Below, piece after piece: positions 1 through 7,037 of a stretch of DNA of 63,482 nt (within the stretch, counting starts at the first letter, position 1; each line of letters opens with the position of its first letter). The stretch comes from Candidatus Saccharimonadota bacterium (GTDB taxonomy: Bacteria > Patescibacteriota > Saccharimonadia > Saccharimonadales > Saccharimonadaceae): contig JAFWDS010000017.1 in assembly GCA_017516075.1 (NCBI GenBank), positions 1-63,482 of the forward strand, written 5' to 3'. The notes below the pieces were generated by a model. It saw nothing but the letters and a program-made list of their open reading frames with translations, did no database searches and was not told where the DNA came from. The position numbers and the translations under genes were made by a program.

Positions 1-43
1 ATAAGCCCCTCGGGGTGAAGGTCGCGGTGGAAAGGTCATCACT

Positions 44-352
44 ATGATGAACTTTTCTTTTCTATCCCCTAATACTATTGTAAAGATTGCCCGTGGTTCT
101 GTTTCTCTGGAACAGCACTACTACTCCTATAATTATGGGAGGAGTAATCGTTACAATGTCAAGGTCACCTATCCTAACGGATATGATGCTTCCATCACTT
201 TCATCCCCGGTTGGGAAGATGAAGAGTGTTGGGATGTCGCTCTCCTGAAGGATGGCGAACTCTTGATTGAGGATGATGGGTACGACTACACTTGGTCGAA
301 CCTGACTGAAGCAGATGTGATCGAAATTTGCGATTATATCTTCTTTAAGTAG
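44..352 (+). CDS. Hypothetical acidic 102-aa protein
   Basis: I do not recognise this protein. It is rich in aromatic and acidic residues (Trp, Tyr, Asp, Glu) and has no membrane segment or known motif, so it is probably a small soluble cytoplasmic protein. A weak GGAAAGG about 10 nt upstream could act as ribosome binding site. The composition is protein-like, and the stop is followed by a strong GC hairpin at 367-387. It lies directly upstream of the structured RNA candidate, so its reading frame could be part of a longer transcript with that RNA. The start is uncertain because the window begins 43 nt upstream; two ATG codons follow one another. Confidence 0.55.
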   Translation: MMNFSFLSPNTIVKIARGSVSLEQHYYSYNYGRSNRYNVKVTYPNGYDASITFIPGWEDEECWDVALLKDGELLIEDDGYDYTWSNLTEADVIEICDYIFFK

Positions 353-366
353 TCATCCTTGGGGGA

Positions 367-387
367 GGCGGGCTCTAAGAGCCCGCC
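367..387 (+). terminator. Perfect 9-bp GC hairpin
   Basis: GGCGGGCTC pairs with GAGCCCGCC across a 3-nt loop. No U-tract follows directly, so it is either a weak terminator of the upstream small gene or the first hairpin of the structured RNA that follows. Confidence 0.5.
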
Positions 388-389
388 CG

Positions 390-877
390 GAAATATGTTT
401 TGAAGGCTCCACTCTGAGCCATATAAGTGTATCGAAGCCTGCCAAGGAAGTGGCATAGGGCGAGAGGCCGAAGCCTATCCAGGGAATGGGATAGGGATAC
501 ACATGGTCTGCTTTCCGCGGCAGTATCTCATGCGGAAACCTGCATTAGACCAGTGCAATAGGAGCACTGGTACTCGCGGAGCGAAAGAGCCAAGAAGTGT
601 TTGCCTTGGCGGACGCGCCGAGGTAAATCACTTACTTCTCGGCGGACGCGCTGAGAAGATGGCTTATAAGTAGCGAGTGCAGGTTGAGGATGAGTTTTGT
701 AGATTGTTTCCTGCCTATGGAGGGAGTGGAAAAATCTAAGCGAGCGCGATCCTGGTGAAGAGAAAAAATCCAGGAATATATCCAGAAGGGAGAAATCCCT
801 CGCGTTAGTCTGGGCGGGCGTAATGCCGCCCTAGGGGTTGGTATATCCCTCGGCAAGAATGTCGGGGGATTTTCTTA
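390..877 (+). ncRNA. Large structured noncoding RNA candidate
   Basis: No convincing reading frame covers this ~490-nt stretch, but it is full of nested complementary segments. GTGTATC (427-433) pairs with GATACAC (496-502) and encloses two hairpins, TGCCA/TGGCA (440-455) and CCTATCC/GGATAGG (474-495). GGTCT (505-509)/AGACC (547-551) encloses TTTCCGC/GCGGAAA (512-538). ACCAGTGC/GCACTGGT (549-571) follows. ACTCGC (572-577)/GCGAGT (673-678) then encloses AGCCA/TGGCT and two tandem hairpins (604-623 and 636-657) with the same GACG tetraloop. The 3' part has a GAAA-capped hairpin (787-800) and GGGCGG/CCGCCC (812-831), and ends in a terminator. It lacks RNase P P4 motifs, the SRP core and a tmRNA tRNA-like end, so I cannot assign a class. 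Confidence 0.6.
847..877 (+). terminator. Intrinsic terminator of the structured RNA
   Basis: CCCTCGGC (847-854) pairs with GTCGGGGG (861-868), allowing G-U pairs, around the loop AAGAAT. ATTTTCTT follows. This fixes the 3' end and the + strand orientation of the RNA candidate. Confidence 0.7.
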
Positions 878-981
878 TCGATAATAAAGCACCTAGTATC
901 TATTGGCAAATCTATATCTTATGTTATAAATAAAATAGGCAAGTTTCACTTTGTACATTTACACATAGGAGGCGTAGTGCG

Positions 982-1212
982 ATGAGTAATCATGTTGCTG
1001 AGAGCTTATATAATCTAGTCATTCTTGAATTGGTTCGCTGCATTGTTGGGGTGTTTATCTGTTTTATAGTCTTTTTTATTATCATCATTGCAGTCTCTTT
1101 GATAATTCGCAAGCATCAGCCTAATGATGAGATTTTTGATAAAGCAATAACCGAACGTCATGGAAAAGAAATTGATACTATTAATGACGCCAATGCGACA
1201 AAAACCCATTAA
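982..1212 (+). CDS. Small single-pass membrane protein, unknown
   Basis: This 76-aa protein has a very hydrophobic segment at about residues 12-42, rich in Ile, Val and Phe, followed by a charged tail. It is therefore predicted to be a one-helix inner-membrane protein. A strong AGGAGG (967-972) sits 9 nt before the ATG, which supports the start. The family is unknown. It stands alone between the structured RNA and a terminator, with no operon partner. A small toxin-like membrane peptide is possible, but nothing in the sequence proves it. Confidence 0.65.
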   Translation: MSNHVAESLYNLVILELVRCIVGVFICFIVFFIIIIAVSLIIRKHQPNDEIFDKAITERHGKEIDTINDANATKTH

Positions 1213-1302
1213 AAATGGAAAAAGAGACAGGGAAAAAGGCAAAAACTATGGTTAACGCCGAAGTATTCGAGATGATATTCTTGTTTCATTATACCCATTT
1301 AT

Positions 1303-1336
1303 CCCCGGAGGATTATTCCTCGGGGGTATTTTTTTA
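1303..1336 (+). terminator. Intrinsic terminator
   Basis: The hairpin CCCCGGAGG attatt CCTCGGGG (one bulged G) is followed by a run of seven T, downstream of the small membrane protein gene. Confidence 0.8.
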
Positions 1337-1394
1337 CTCTAAAACTCTTTAGGTAATCAAAACTAAATCCATGCTTGAAAACAAAAGGAGAATA

Positions 1395-1423
1395 TTTACA
1401 AATAGCAAAAAATATGATATAAT
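1395..1423 (+). promoter_or_regulatory. Sigma-70-type promoter of the 147-aa gene
   Basis: TTTACA (1395-1400), a 17-nt spacer, then TATAAT (1418-1423). The gene starts at 1483 and has an ordinary AGGAGGGA ribosome binding site, so it has a leader of about 50 nt. Confidence 0.75.
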
Positions 1424-1482
1424 AATACCAAGTTGATTCAATAACGAACCAATTCGACCTTTTCAGATAGGAGGGATCTACC

Positions 1483-1926
1483 ATGCAAAATGTCATCTAT
1501 TTTGATATAACTGATGGCCCTAGTAAAGATACAATCTTTGATGTATTCAAATACTATTTTGGGGGAAAGATTGATATTTGTTTCAAATTATCAGAATCAA
1601 ACATTCAGCCTTTCAAAGATTATTGCTCTAAGATCGCGAATCTAGGTACACCTAACGCTATTGCTGACCAAAGTTTTTTTATTGAAGCGATTGAGTATGT
1701 CAAAACAAATGCCTGGGACGAAAAACGCGGTCAGGTAATTCGCCTGAAAGGTGGTTGCGACCTGTTTTACTTAGACGCCAATGGCTGCACCGGCTTAAAT
1801 AGTCGTTACGATGGTAGAAAAGGTGCTTATCATGTAGATTTTCGGATGGTATACGACACCGAATCGCGTCAAGGTCAGATGAGATGCTATGACTTCAGGG
1901 ATTGCTATTTAGATCCTTATGAATAA
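1483..1926 (+). CDS. Hypothetical 147-aa protein
   Basis: This soluble protein has no recognised domain. Predicted strands and Asp/Tyr/Cys-rich stretches occupy its second half (about residues 88-147), with six Cys in total but no clear CxxC zinc pattern. AGGAGGGA lies a few nt upstream of the ATG, behind a good promoter (1395-1423), and an intrinsic terminator follows at 1947-1968. It is therefore a clean monocistronic unit. Its role is unknown. Confidence 0.65.
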   Translation: MQNVIYFDITDGPSKDTIFDVFKYYFGGKIDICFKLSESNIQPFKDYCSKIANLGTPNAIADQSFFIEAIEYVKTNAWDEKRGQVIRLKGGCDLFYLDANGCTGLNSRYDGRKGAYHVDFRMVYDTESRQGQMRCYDFRDCYLDPYE

Positions 1927-1946
1927 TACAACCTCATCACTCTATT

Positions 1947-1968
1947 GCCCCCATAAGGGGGCTTTTTT
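1947..1968 (+). terminator. Intrinsic terminator
   Basis: GCCCCC ataa GGGGGC followed by six T directly after the 147-aa gene. Confidence 0.9.
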
Positions 1969-2007
1969 AATGCTTCACTACAATGCTTCTAACAGCATCC
2001 AGGGTCT

Positions 2008-2349
2008 TTAGCGTTTATCTCCTTCGCCTTGAAGCCGATTCCGCTGATAACGATCCTCGAGTTTTTCAAGGTTACCTTTAGCCACTTCGGATAATGATAC
2101 TCCTAAATACCGAGAGACTGAAGCTATATACCACAAAGTATCGCCGAGTTCTTTTATTACTAGTTCACAATCTTCTTCAGATATCGCACCATCCTTGTCG
2201 CGTATTAGCTTCTTAATCTTATCTGCCGTCTCACCAGCTTCACCGACCAGCCCTAGCACTTTTTCGATAAACCCAGCATCTTTTAGGTCTTTCGTCGCTT
2301 TGGCTAGGTCGTATTTTGACGCCTTTTTCTGATAATCATCGAAATTCAT
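2008..2349 (-). CDS. MazG-like NTP pyrophosphohydrolase
   Basis: This 113-aa all-alpha protein is of the MazG/iMazG type, which hydrolyses NTPs or dNTPs to NMP and PPi for nucleotide-pool cleaning or stringent-response control. The metal-binding pattern is visible: GEAGE near residues 36-40 and KELGD near 66-70, giving the paired acidic residues that bind Mg2+ in this all-alpha fold. The length fits the single-domain subfamily, which works as a dimer or tetramer. It has a strong AAGGAGG site just before the ATG and a TATAAT further upstream. The gene is divergent from the SpoU methylase and shares a ~45-nt promoter region with it. Confidence 0.8.
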   Translation of the reverse strand: MNFDDYQKKASKYDLAKATKDLKDAGFIEKVLGLVGEAGETADKIKKLIRDKDGAISEEDCELVIKELGDTLWYIASVSRYLGVSLSEVAKGNLEKLEDRYQRNRLQGEGDKR

Positions 2350-2394
2350 TATACCTCCTTATCTCAAACTATTATATCATGCTATAATACAGAT

Positions 2395-2916
2395 ATGGAA
2401 GATACCCGAAATCTGATCGATGAATACAAAGGTCTTAGCAATGAACAAGTTTTTGATAATTTGTCTCAAAAACGCATTCCTCTCGAAATTGCTATTGAAA
2501 ATGTCGAACATGACTTTAATATCGGTTCAATCGTCCGCACGGCTAACTCATTTAACGTTAGCAAAGTTCACATCATTGGTAAGAAAAAATACAATCGTCG
2601 TGGCGCCATGTGTACCGACAAGTACCTTGAGATTATTCATCATTCCTCTATAGACGATTTTTTGAAAACCCAGACAGGTAGGGAATTGGTCGCTATTGAA
2701 AACAATATCCCGCGCGCTAAGGAGCTTCACTTAAAGAATTTCGCCCCCAAAACCACTCTGATTTTTGGTTCCGAAAACAATGGCATTACCAAAGAACTCC
2801 TCCACATTGCTACGGATGTCCGTTTTATTGAAAGTTTTGGCTCCACGCGCTCAGTTAACGTCGGCGTTGCCGCAGGGATTGCGATGTATGAATACGCAAG
2901 ACAAGTCATCTTCTAG
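2395..2916 (+). CDS. SpoU/TrmH-family RNA 2'-O-methyltransferase
   Basis: This 173-aa SPOUT enzyme is predicted to transfer methyl from SAM to a ribose 2'-OH in rRNA or tRNA. The three SpoU motifs are visible: motif 1 with NIGSIVRTAN (about residues 42-51, including the catalytic Arg), motif 2 IFGSENNGI (about 124-132) and motif 3 STRSVNVGVAAGIA in the C-terminal knot. It lacks an extra substrate-binding domain, so the substrate (TrmL-like or TrmH-like) cannot be fixed. TATAAT (2383-2388) ends 6 nt before the ATG and there is no ribosome binding site, so the mRNA is predicted to be leaderless. The 3' end overlaps the next gene by 29 nt. Confidence 0.85.
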   Translation: MEDTRNLIDEYKGLSNEQVFDNLSQKRIPLEIAIENVEHDFNIGSIVRTANSFNVSKVHIIGKKKYNRRGAMCTDKYLEIIHHSSIDDFLKTQTGRELVAIENNIPRAKELHLKNFAPKTTLIFGSENNGITKELLHIATDVRFIESFGSTRSVNVGVAAGIAMYEYARQVIF

Positions 2917-3772
2917 AAATAAATCAAAAGCCATAGGTAAGAGCGCTCTTAGCTATACCTCATCAAGAAACCCTCAAAAAACACCTTTCTTTCGTCGTCT
3001 CGATATCCGTTTCCCATGGCTAAAACTTATTTTCGTAGTTATTCTTGGCATAATTGCTATTGCCGACCTCTGTGATTTAACTATCTCTCGCGCGAATAAC
3101 TACATTATTATGGCGAAAATTGCCCCCATGCAAAAGCATGCCAAAATTGCTGAAAGAGACCTAAAAGGCAAAAAGCTTGTAGTTCTTACTTTTGATGACG
3201 GACCATCTAGCATCACTACGCCAGTTTTGCTCGATACTCTCAAAAAAAGAGATGTTCCAGCTGTGTTTTTCATGTTGGGCAATATGGCTAGAAATAATCC
3301 AGATCTCGTTCGCGAAGTAGAGAAGAATGGTCATGAAGTTGCTAGTCATACTATGTATCATCAAAATCTCACCTCTATCCCTTTGGCTTCGGCAGTGGCA
3401 GATATCAATGAGGCTAAGTCCACCCTAAGTGGCATTTTAGGACACGAGCCAGCCTATACTCGTCCTCCCTATGGCAACAACAATGACGCCATCCGCTCGG
3501 CTATGGGTACCCCTGTTATCCTTTGGTCTGTCGACACGTTGGATTGGAAGTATAAAAACACCGAGTCCATCGTCTCTATTGCCCTGTCACAAGTTCATGA
3601 CGGCGCCATTATCTTGATGCACGACATTCATCCCACCTCTGTCGAAGCCGTACCGGTATTAATCGATGAACTTAGAAAGGCTGGCTATGAATTCGTCACC
3701 ATTAAAGAACTCGCAGAAATTAAGGGAATTAAGCTAAATGCCGGAGGCCTTTACCGTAATATCCTCCCATGA
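2888..3772 (+). CDS. NodB-type polysaccharide deacetylase
   Basis: This ~294-aa membrane-anchored enzyme probably N-deacetylates peptidoglycan or another surface glycan, as PgdA does. An N-terminal signal anchor (about residues 38-58) follows a basic stretch. The NodB motifs appear in order: TFDDGPS (metal Asp), SHTMYH (the two metal His), RPPYG, and near the end LMHDIH with the catalytic His. I chose the ATG at 2888 because upstream in-frame residues only shadow the SpoU gene. This start overlaps the SpoU 3' end, implying translational coupling. An organism with an envelope exposed to a bacterial host could use it for lysozyme resistance. Confidence 0.85.
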   Translation: MNTQDKSSSRNKSKAIGKSALSYTSSRNPQKTPFFRRLDIRFPWLKLIFVVILGIIAIADLCDLTISRANNYIIMAKIAPMQKHAKIAERDLKGKKLVVLTFDDGPSSITTPVLLDTLKKRDVPAVFFMLGNMARNNPDLVREVEKNGHEVASHTMYHQNLTSIPLASAVADINEAKSTLSGILGHEPAYTRPPYGNNNDAIRSAMGTPVILWSVDTLDWKYKNTESIVSIALSQVHDGAIILMHDIHPTSVEAVPVLIDELRKAGYEFVTIKELAEIKGIKLNAGGLYRNILP

Positions 3773-3780
3773 ACTTATGG

Positions 3781-3808
3781 TTGACAAAAAAGCATTATTC
3801 GCTATAAT
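3781..3808 (+). promoter_or_regulatory. Promoter of tRNA-Ala
   Basis: TTGACA (3781-3786), a 16-nt spacer and TATAAT (3803-3808) sit 9 nt before the mature tRNA 5' end. The consensus is near perfect. Confidence 0.85.
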
Positions 3809-3817
3809 ATAGGGGAC

Positions 3818-3894
3818 GGGGTAATAGCTCAGTTGATTAGAGCGCTGCCTTTGCAAGGCAGAGGTCCAGGGTTTGAGTCCCTGTTACTCCACCA
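3818..3894 (+). tRNA. tRNA-Ala(TGC)
   Basis: This 77-nt cloverleaf has acceptor GGGGTAA/TTACTCC, anticodon loop TTTGCAA with anticodon TGC, and an encoded CCA. The D loop carries GA where G18G19 is usual, and the T loop reads TTTGAGT, with T at position 56 instead of C. The tertiary 19-56 pair therefore changes from G-C to A-U in a compensated way. The tRNA-Ile just downstream has the usual residues. Confidence 0.95.
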
Positions 3895-3909
3895 TGGTAG
3901 GAGATGAGA

Positions 3910-3988
3910 GAAAATCTAAAATTTATTTTAGATTTTCCGAATCGACGCCCCATGGACGACTTTTACGTAAGTCAAAAGTCGACCATGG
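3910..3988 (+). repeat. Two perfect hairpins in the tRNA spacer
   Basis: Positions 3910-3937 form a 12-bp AT-rich perfect hairpin (GAAAATCTAAAA with its complement, 4-nt loop). Positions 3950-3988 form a second one with arms CCATGG and CGACTTTT. They separate tRNA-Ala from tRNA-Ile and probably act as processing or terminator structures, although no clear U-tract follows. Confidence 0.6.
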
Positions 3989-3996
3989 TTCGTTAT

Positions 3997-4073
3997 GGGG
4001 ATATAGCTCAGCTGGTTAGAGCGCGTCACTGATAATGACGAGGTCTGTGGTTCAAGTCCACATATCCCCACCA
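3997..4073 (+). tRNA. tRNA-Ile(GAT)
   Basis: This 77-nt cloverleaf has acceptor GGGGATA/TATCCCC, anticodon stem CGTCA/TGACG with loop CTGATAA (anticodon GAT), a normal D-loop GG and T-loop TTCAAGT, and an encoded CCA. The Ala-Ile pairing resembles the spacer tRNAs of rRNA operons, but no rRNA flanks it here. Confidence 0.95.
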
Positions 4074-4087
4074 GATTGAATACGAGC

Positions 4088-4109
4088 CGGCACCTAAGGC
4101 CGATTTTTT
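4088..4109 (+). terminator. Intrinsic terminator after the tRNAs
   Basis: Short stem CGGC/GCCG around a 7-nt loop, followed by A and six T. It stops tRNA transcription just before the convergent permease gene. Confidence 0.6.
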
Positions 4110-4113
4110 GTTT

Positions 4114-5727
4114 CTATGCCGTGAGTTTCATATATTTCTCATCTCCCCGCATCGCTACGACAAAATACAAGAATAGCGCCACTATTACATAGATTGCATC
4201 CATCATCGCGAGCCCTGCCGTCTGTCCAGCCATAAATATCGTCGCAAAGGTCAGAGAAAAGGTCAGAAGCAGCATCCCGAGCCCTAGAAATGTCGCTACC
4301 ATCACGCTAGCACTCTGTCTCACTACTACCGTATCGTTGTCCGCATCAAAACGCGGATATTTCAGGTTTATCAGTATCCCAATTAATTCCGTCACTAGCG
4401 GCATCGCAATGGTCCCCACCAAGACCAAAATCGCATCTAGTACTCCAAATTGAAACCTAAAGAACATTACAAAACAGCCTAGCAAAGTCACTGGTAAAAT
4501 CAATAGCATCGCAGTCAGCACCTTGGTCATCAGGACTTTTTTGCCACTAATTGGCAGAGCCTTCAAGACATTGAACGCTTTGCCCTCTAGAGAAATCATC
4601 GTCGCCGTAATACAGGTGAGCAAACTGGCAAAAGAAACCATCGCAAACGTCACGCCAGGGAGATACGAACGCATCTGCTCTATCGTAAGCGGAAAGTTTT
4701 CGATAGAATTTGCCATAGAACTAGCAAAGTCGTCAAACTTAAAGCATAGAAGTCCTACTGCTATCACGAAAAACACCAGCCCTATCGCTGTATTTACCAA
4801 GAGAACCGGCGTATTAAAATACCTCGTCATCTCTTTTCTAATCATCGCTCTAGCCTGGCTTCGCCTCTTGAAATCATACCTAGCATTCGCATTTTCATCT
4901 AGCCGATTTGCCACACCCAGTCTCGTAATAATCTGGAAACAGAACCGGCTAATCAAAAACACCATCAGTGCCGCCACTGCTAGATTAATCACCACGAATA
5001 TCAAATATTCCCAGATATCAAAATGCTCCGCCAGATTCACGAACGTCGTCGCCGGATAATAATACTTAGTCATAGTATTACTCATTGCTACAAAGCTTTG
5101 TCCATCAGAATCCGACGTATTAAAAGCTAAAACTGCTCCCACCGTCGCAAACATCGTCACAAGTGACAAAGCCACCTGCCAGAACGTCCTATGTTTAAAC
5201 CTACCAGATAGCGCCGAAATCATCAACCCAATCATACAAGCCACCGCAATCGGTATCACTGGTATCAGAACTAGCATTGTAATCGCCACCAGCCAAAATG
5301 TCGCCCCTGCCTCCGCATTCATCGCATATGCAATAATTGCCGGCAAGAGAAAAATCAAACAATACACCATTTCAAACACATAGAACTTAATCATCCTCGC
5401 AGACACTATCGTAGAGCGCTTTATAGGCATCGCAAGCAGCATATCATTGTCGCGTGGCTTAAATAATAGGTCGCTAGCCTTATAGCTACCTTCCATCACT
5501 ATAATTACAGAAGTAACTATAGCATAAAGCGACAGTATCACGGATTGCATGCCGTCCATCGCTAGCTCGGTCGTCAGCGTTCCGGCGCTCAGAAGTATCA
5601 TCATACCCATCAAAGCCCCTAATGCTAGCGGCATTATCCGTCTAGAACTCTCACTCTTAGCTTGATAATTAAAAAGCCTTAAGCCCCCAGACATCGTAGC
5701 TTTGAGAAGGGAACTAAGCTTACTCAT
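4114..5727 (-). CDS. ABC-2-type exporter permease
   Basis: This 537-aa polytopic membrane protein has about twelve hydrophobic segments in two halves, as in fused ABC-2-like exporter permeases. Its substrate is unknown; lipid, peptide and antimicrobial export are the usual alternatives. It starts inside the stop codon of the ATPase gene upstream (TAATG overlap at 5727), so the two are translationally coupled and form one transporter. A cytoplasmic loop with many Arg and Lys (about residues 285-300) precedes the second half. No substrate-binding protein is nearby, in line with an exporter. Confidence 0.75.
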   Translation of the reverse strand: MSKLSSLLKATMSGGLRLFNYQAKSESSRRIMPLALGALMGMMILLSAGTLTTELAMDGMQSVILSLYAIVTSVIIVMEGSYKASDLLFKPRDNDMLLAMPIKRSTIVSARMIKFYVFEMVYCLIFLLPAIIAYAMNAEAGATFWLVAITMLVLIPVIPIAVACMIGLMISALSGRFKHRTFWQVALSLVTMFATVGAVLAFNTSDSDGQSFVAMSNTMTKYYYPATTFVNLAEHFDIWEYLIFVVINLAVAALMVFLISRFCFQIITRLGVANRLDENANARYDFKRRSQARAMIRKEMTRYFNTPVLLVNTAIGLVFFVIAVGLLCFKFDDFASSMANSIENFPLTIEQMRSYLPGVTFAMVSFASLLTCITATMISLEGKAFNVLKALPISGKKVLMTKVLTAMLLILPVTLLGCFVMFFRFQFGVLDAILVLVGTIAMPLVTELIGILINLKYPRFDADNDTVVVRQSASVMVATFLGLGMLLLTFSLTFATIFMAGQTAGLAMMDAIYVIVALFLYFVVAMRGDEKYMKLTA

Positions 5728-6434
5728 TATTTCGCCTCGAGCTCCAAGAATACTTTTTCGAGCGACTTGTCGCCCTTAATCTTCTTCATATCACCCACTT
5801 TGATAATCTGGCCTTTCTTCACTATCGCCACCCTATCGCAAAGCTTCTCCGCCATGTCTAGAATGTGAGTAGAGAAGAAAATTGTGCCACCATCCTTGAC
5901 GATCTTCTTCATCACCTCTTTCATATCAAAAATTGCCTTTGGATCCAGCCCTACAAACGGCTCATCCATTATCAAAACCTTCGGCTCGTGCGAAAGTGCC
6001 GCGATGATAGCGATTTTTTGCTTCATGCCGTGAGAAAACGACCTTATCGTGTTTCCAAGCTCTTTCTCCATCCCAAACATCTCTGCGAATCGCTCGATGT
6101 TCTTCTCACGCACCTCTGTTGGTACATCATACATATCACAAACGAAATTAATAAACGAAATCGCCTTCATATCCTCATATAACTCTGGATCATCAGGGAT
6201 ATAAGCCATCTCCTTCTTGCAAGCTAGCGGCTCATCCTTGATAGATTTACCATCAATCAAAATCTCGCCTTCCTCAAAATCCATAATTCCGCAAATAGAC
6301 TTAATCAGAGTAGTCTTACCGGCGCCATTATGCCCGATAAAAGCAAAGATTTCGCCCTTTTTCACCTCGAAAGAGACATTATCTAGGGCTTTTTTCGCCC
6401 CATAATATTTAGAGACACCTTTTATCTTAATCAT
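5727..6434 (-). CDS. ABC transporter ATP-binding protein
   Basis: This ~235-aa nucleotide-binding subunit drives the permease encoded next. It has Walker A GHNGAGKTT (about residues 34-42), a signature loop SFSHGMKQK that varies the usual LSGGQ, Walker B VLIMDEP followed by the D-loop GLDP, and the H-loop STHILD. The ATG at 6434 is chosen over an upstream ATG because the protein then starts as family members do (MIKIKGVSKYYG). In addition, TATAAT (6446-6441) ends exactly 6 nt before it with no ribosome binding site, so the mRNA is predicted to be leaderless. Confidence 0.9.
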   Translation of the reverse strand: MIKIKGVSKYYGAKKALDNVSFEVKKGEIFAFIGHNGAGKTTLIKSICGIMDFEEGEILIDGKSIKDEPLACKKEMAYIPDDPELYEDMKAISFINFVCDMYDVPTEVREKNIERFAEMFGMEKELGNTIRSFSHGMKQKIAIIAALSHEPKVLIMDEPFVGLDPKAIFDMKEVMKKIVKDGGTIFFSTHILDMAEKLCDRVAIVKKGQIIKVGDMKKIKGDKSLEKVFLELEAK

Positions 6435-6458
6435 ACTTCTATTATACACTATAAACAC

Positions 6459-6543
6459 AAAAAAGAGGAATCGCCCGACACTGAGCGATTCCAAGGTCAT
6501 ACATGTATTTTAAGTATCCTCGCAGTCGATTATACTTAAAACT
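6459..6543 (-). ncRNA. Small RNA candidate (~85 nt)
   Basis: On the - strand a promoter is visible: -35 TTGACA (6578-6573), a 17-nt spacer and -10 TAAAAT (6555-6550). The predicted transcript folds into a 10-bp hairpin (6508-6517 with 6532-6541) and then a perfect 8-bp terminator hairpin GGAATCGC/GCGATTCC (6467-6492), followed by TCTTTTTT. No reading frame of note lies inside. It ends just before the -10 box of the ABC gene, so it is separate from that gene. Confidence 0.55.
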
Positions 6544-6580
6544 ACCTCTATTTTATATCACAATTCGCATATTGTCAATA

Positions 6581-6640
6581 CATTTTTCCACAAAATGTGG
6601 ATATTTTTTGTGTTTTTTGTTCGGGTTTTTCCACAGCTAT
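6581..6640. other. AT-rich stretch with DnaA-box-like words
   Basis: TTTTTCCACA, TGTGGATAT and a second TTTTTCCACA occur within about 60 bp of AT-rich sequence between the small RNA and the KGG gene. They resemble DnaA boxes (TTATCCACA) but do not match the consensus closely. No dnaA or dnaN gene is in the window, so I do not call an origin. Confidence 0.3.
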
Positions 6641-6667
6641 TATAACATATTTTTTAGAATTAGCATA

Positions 6668-6696
6668 TTGACAAATAATAAGCACTATGTTATAAT
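6668..6696 (+). promoter_or_regulatory. Strong promoter of the KGG gene
   Basis: TTGACA (6668-6673), a 17-nt spacer and TATAAT (6691-6696), a perfect consensus at both boxes. The leader is about 45 nt and has a CAGGAG ribosome binding site. Confidence 0.9.
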
Positions 6697-6749
6697 GTAC
6701 TTATACTTTATTAATTTAAGAGTTTGGTGGGCAGAACAGGAGTTCTAGA

Positions 6750-6953
6750 ATGGCTGGAACTAAAGCTGGTGGCATGAAAGCCGCTGCAACCAATAAGGCT
6801 AAATACGGCAAAGAATTCTATGCTCGTATTGGTAAAAAAGGTGGCCAAAATGGTCACACTGGTGGTTTCGCTGCTAATCCTGCATTAGCACGTATTGCTG
6901 GGGCCAAAGGTGGACGTATTTCTCGTCGTGGCCCTGCAAAGAAGGCTGCTTAA
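6750..6953 (+). CDS. KGG-domain stress-type small basic protein
   Basis: This 67-aa very basic protein is rich in Gly, Ala and Lys and has KKGG, AKGG and similar KGG motifs, the signature of the GsiB/Con-10-like KGG family of hydrophilic stress proteins. In other bacteria such proteins accumulate under stress or starvation; the basic tail (RRGPAKKAA) could also bind nucleic acid. The consensus promoter at 6668-6696 predicts very high expression. A CAGGAG site precedes the ATG. The stop is followed at once by a long palindromic terminator. Confidence 0.8.
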   Translation: MAGTKAGGMKAAATNKAKYGKEFYARIGKKGGQNGHTGGFAANPALARIAGAKGGRISRRGPAKKAA

Positions 6954-7037
6954 GTCAAACAAGAATAACTCCTTTTGGGACCGTAAGCTTGGCCGAACGG
7001 CCTTGAGTGTGTCCCAAAAGGAGTTATTTTGTTTGAC
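6954..7037. terminator. Long bidirectional palindromic terminator
   Basis: Two arms, GTCAAACAA plus AATAACTCCTTTTGGGAC and their complements, pair almost perfectly around an inner GGCCG aa CGGCC hairpin. The palindrome begins at the base after the KGG stop codon and contains the stop codon of the convergent protease gene (7024-7026). Confidence 0.8.

Noticed and set aside
390-877. RNase P RNA or tmRNA
   Set aside because: A CCAGTGCAA word recalls RNase P, but the universal P4 strands (GAGGAAAGTC and ACAGAA) are missing, and there is no tRNA-like CCA end for tmRNA.
1248-1352. 34-codon frame across the terminator at 1303-1336
   Set aside because: It has no ribosome binding site and the frame reads through a clear intrinsic terminator.
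6581-6640. DnaA-box-like words suggesting a replication origin
   Set aside because: Matches to TTATCCACA are imperfect and there is no dnaA, dnaN or clear skew minimum here. A second set at 40380-40397 is just as weak.
6954-7037. Integron attC sites among the intergenic palindromes
   Set aside because: The R'' and R' core words (RYYYAAC, GTTRRRY) are absent, there is no integrase gene, and neighbouring genes have both orientations.
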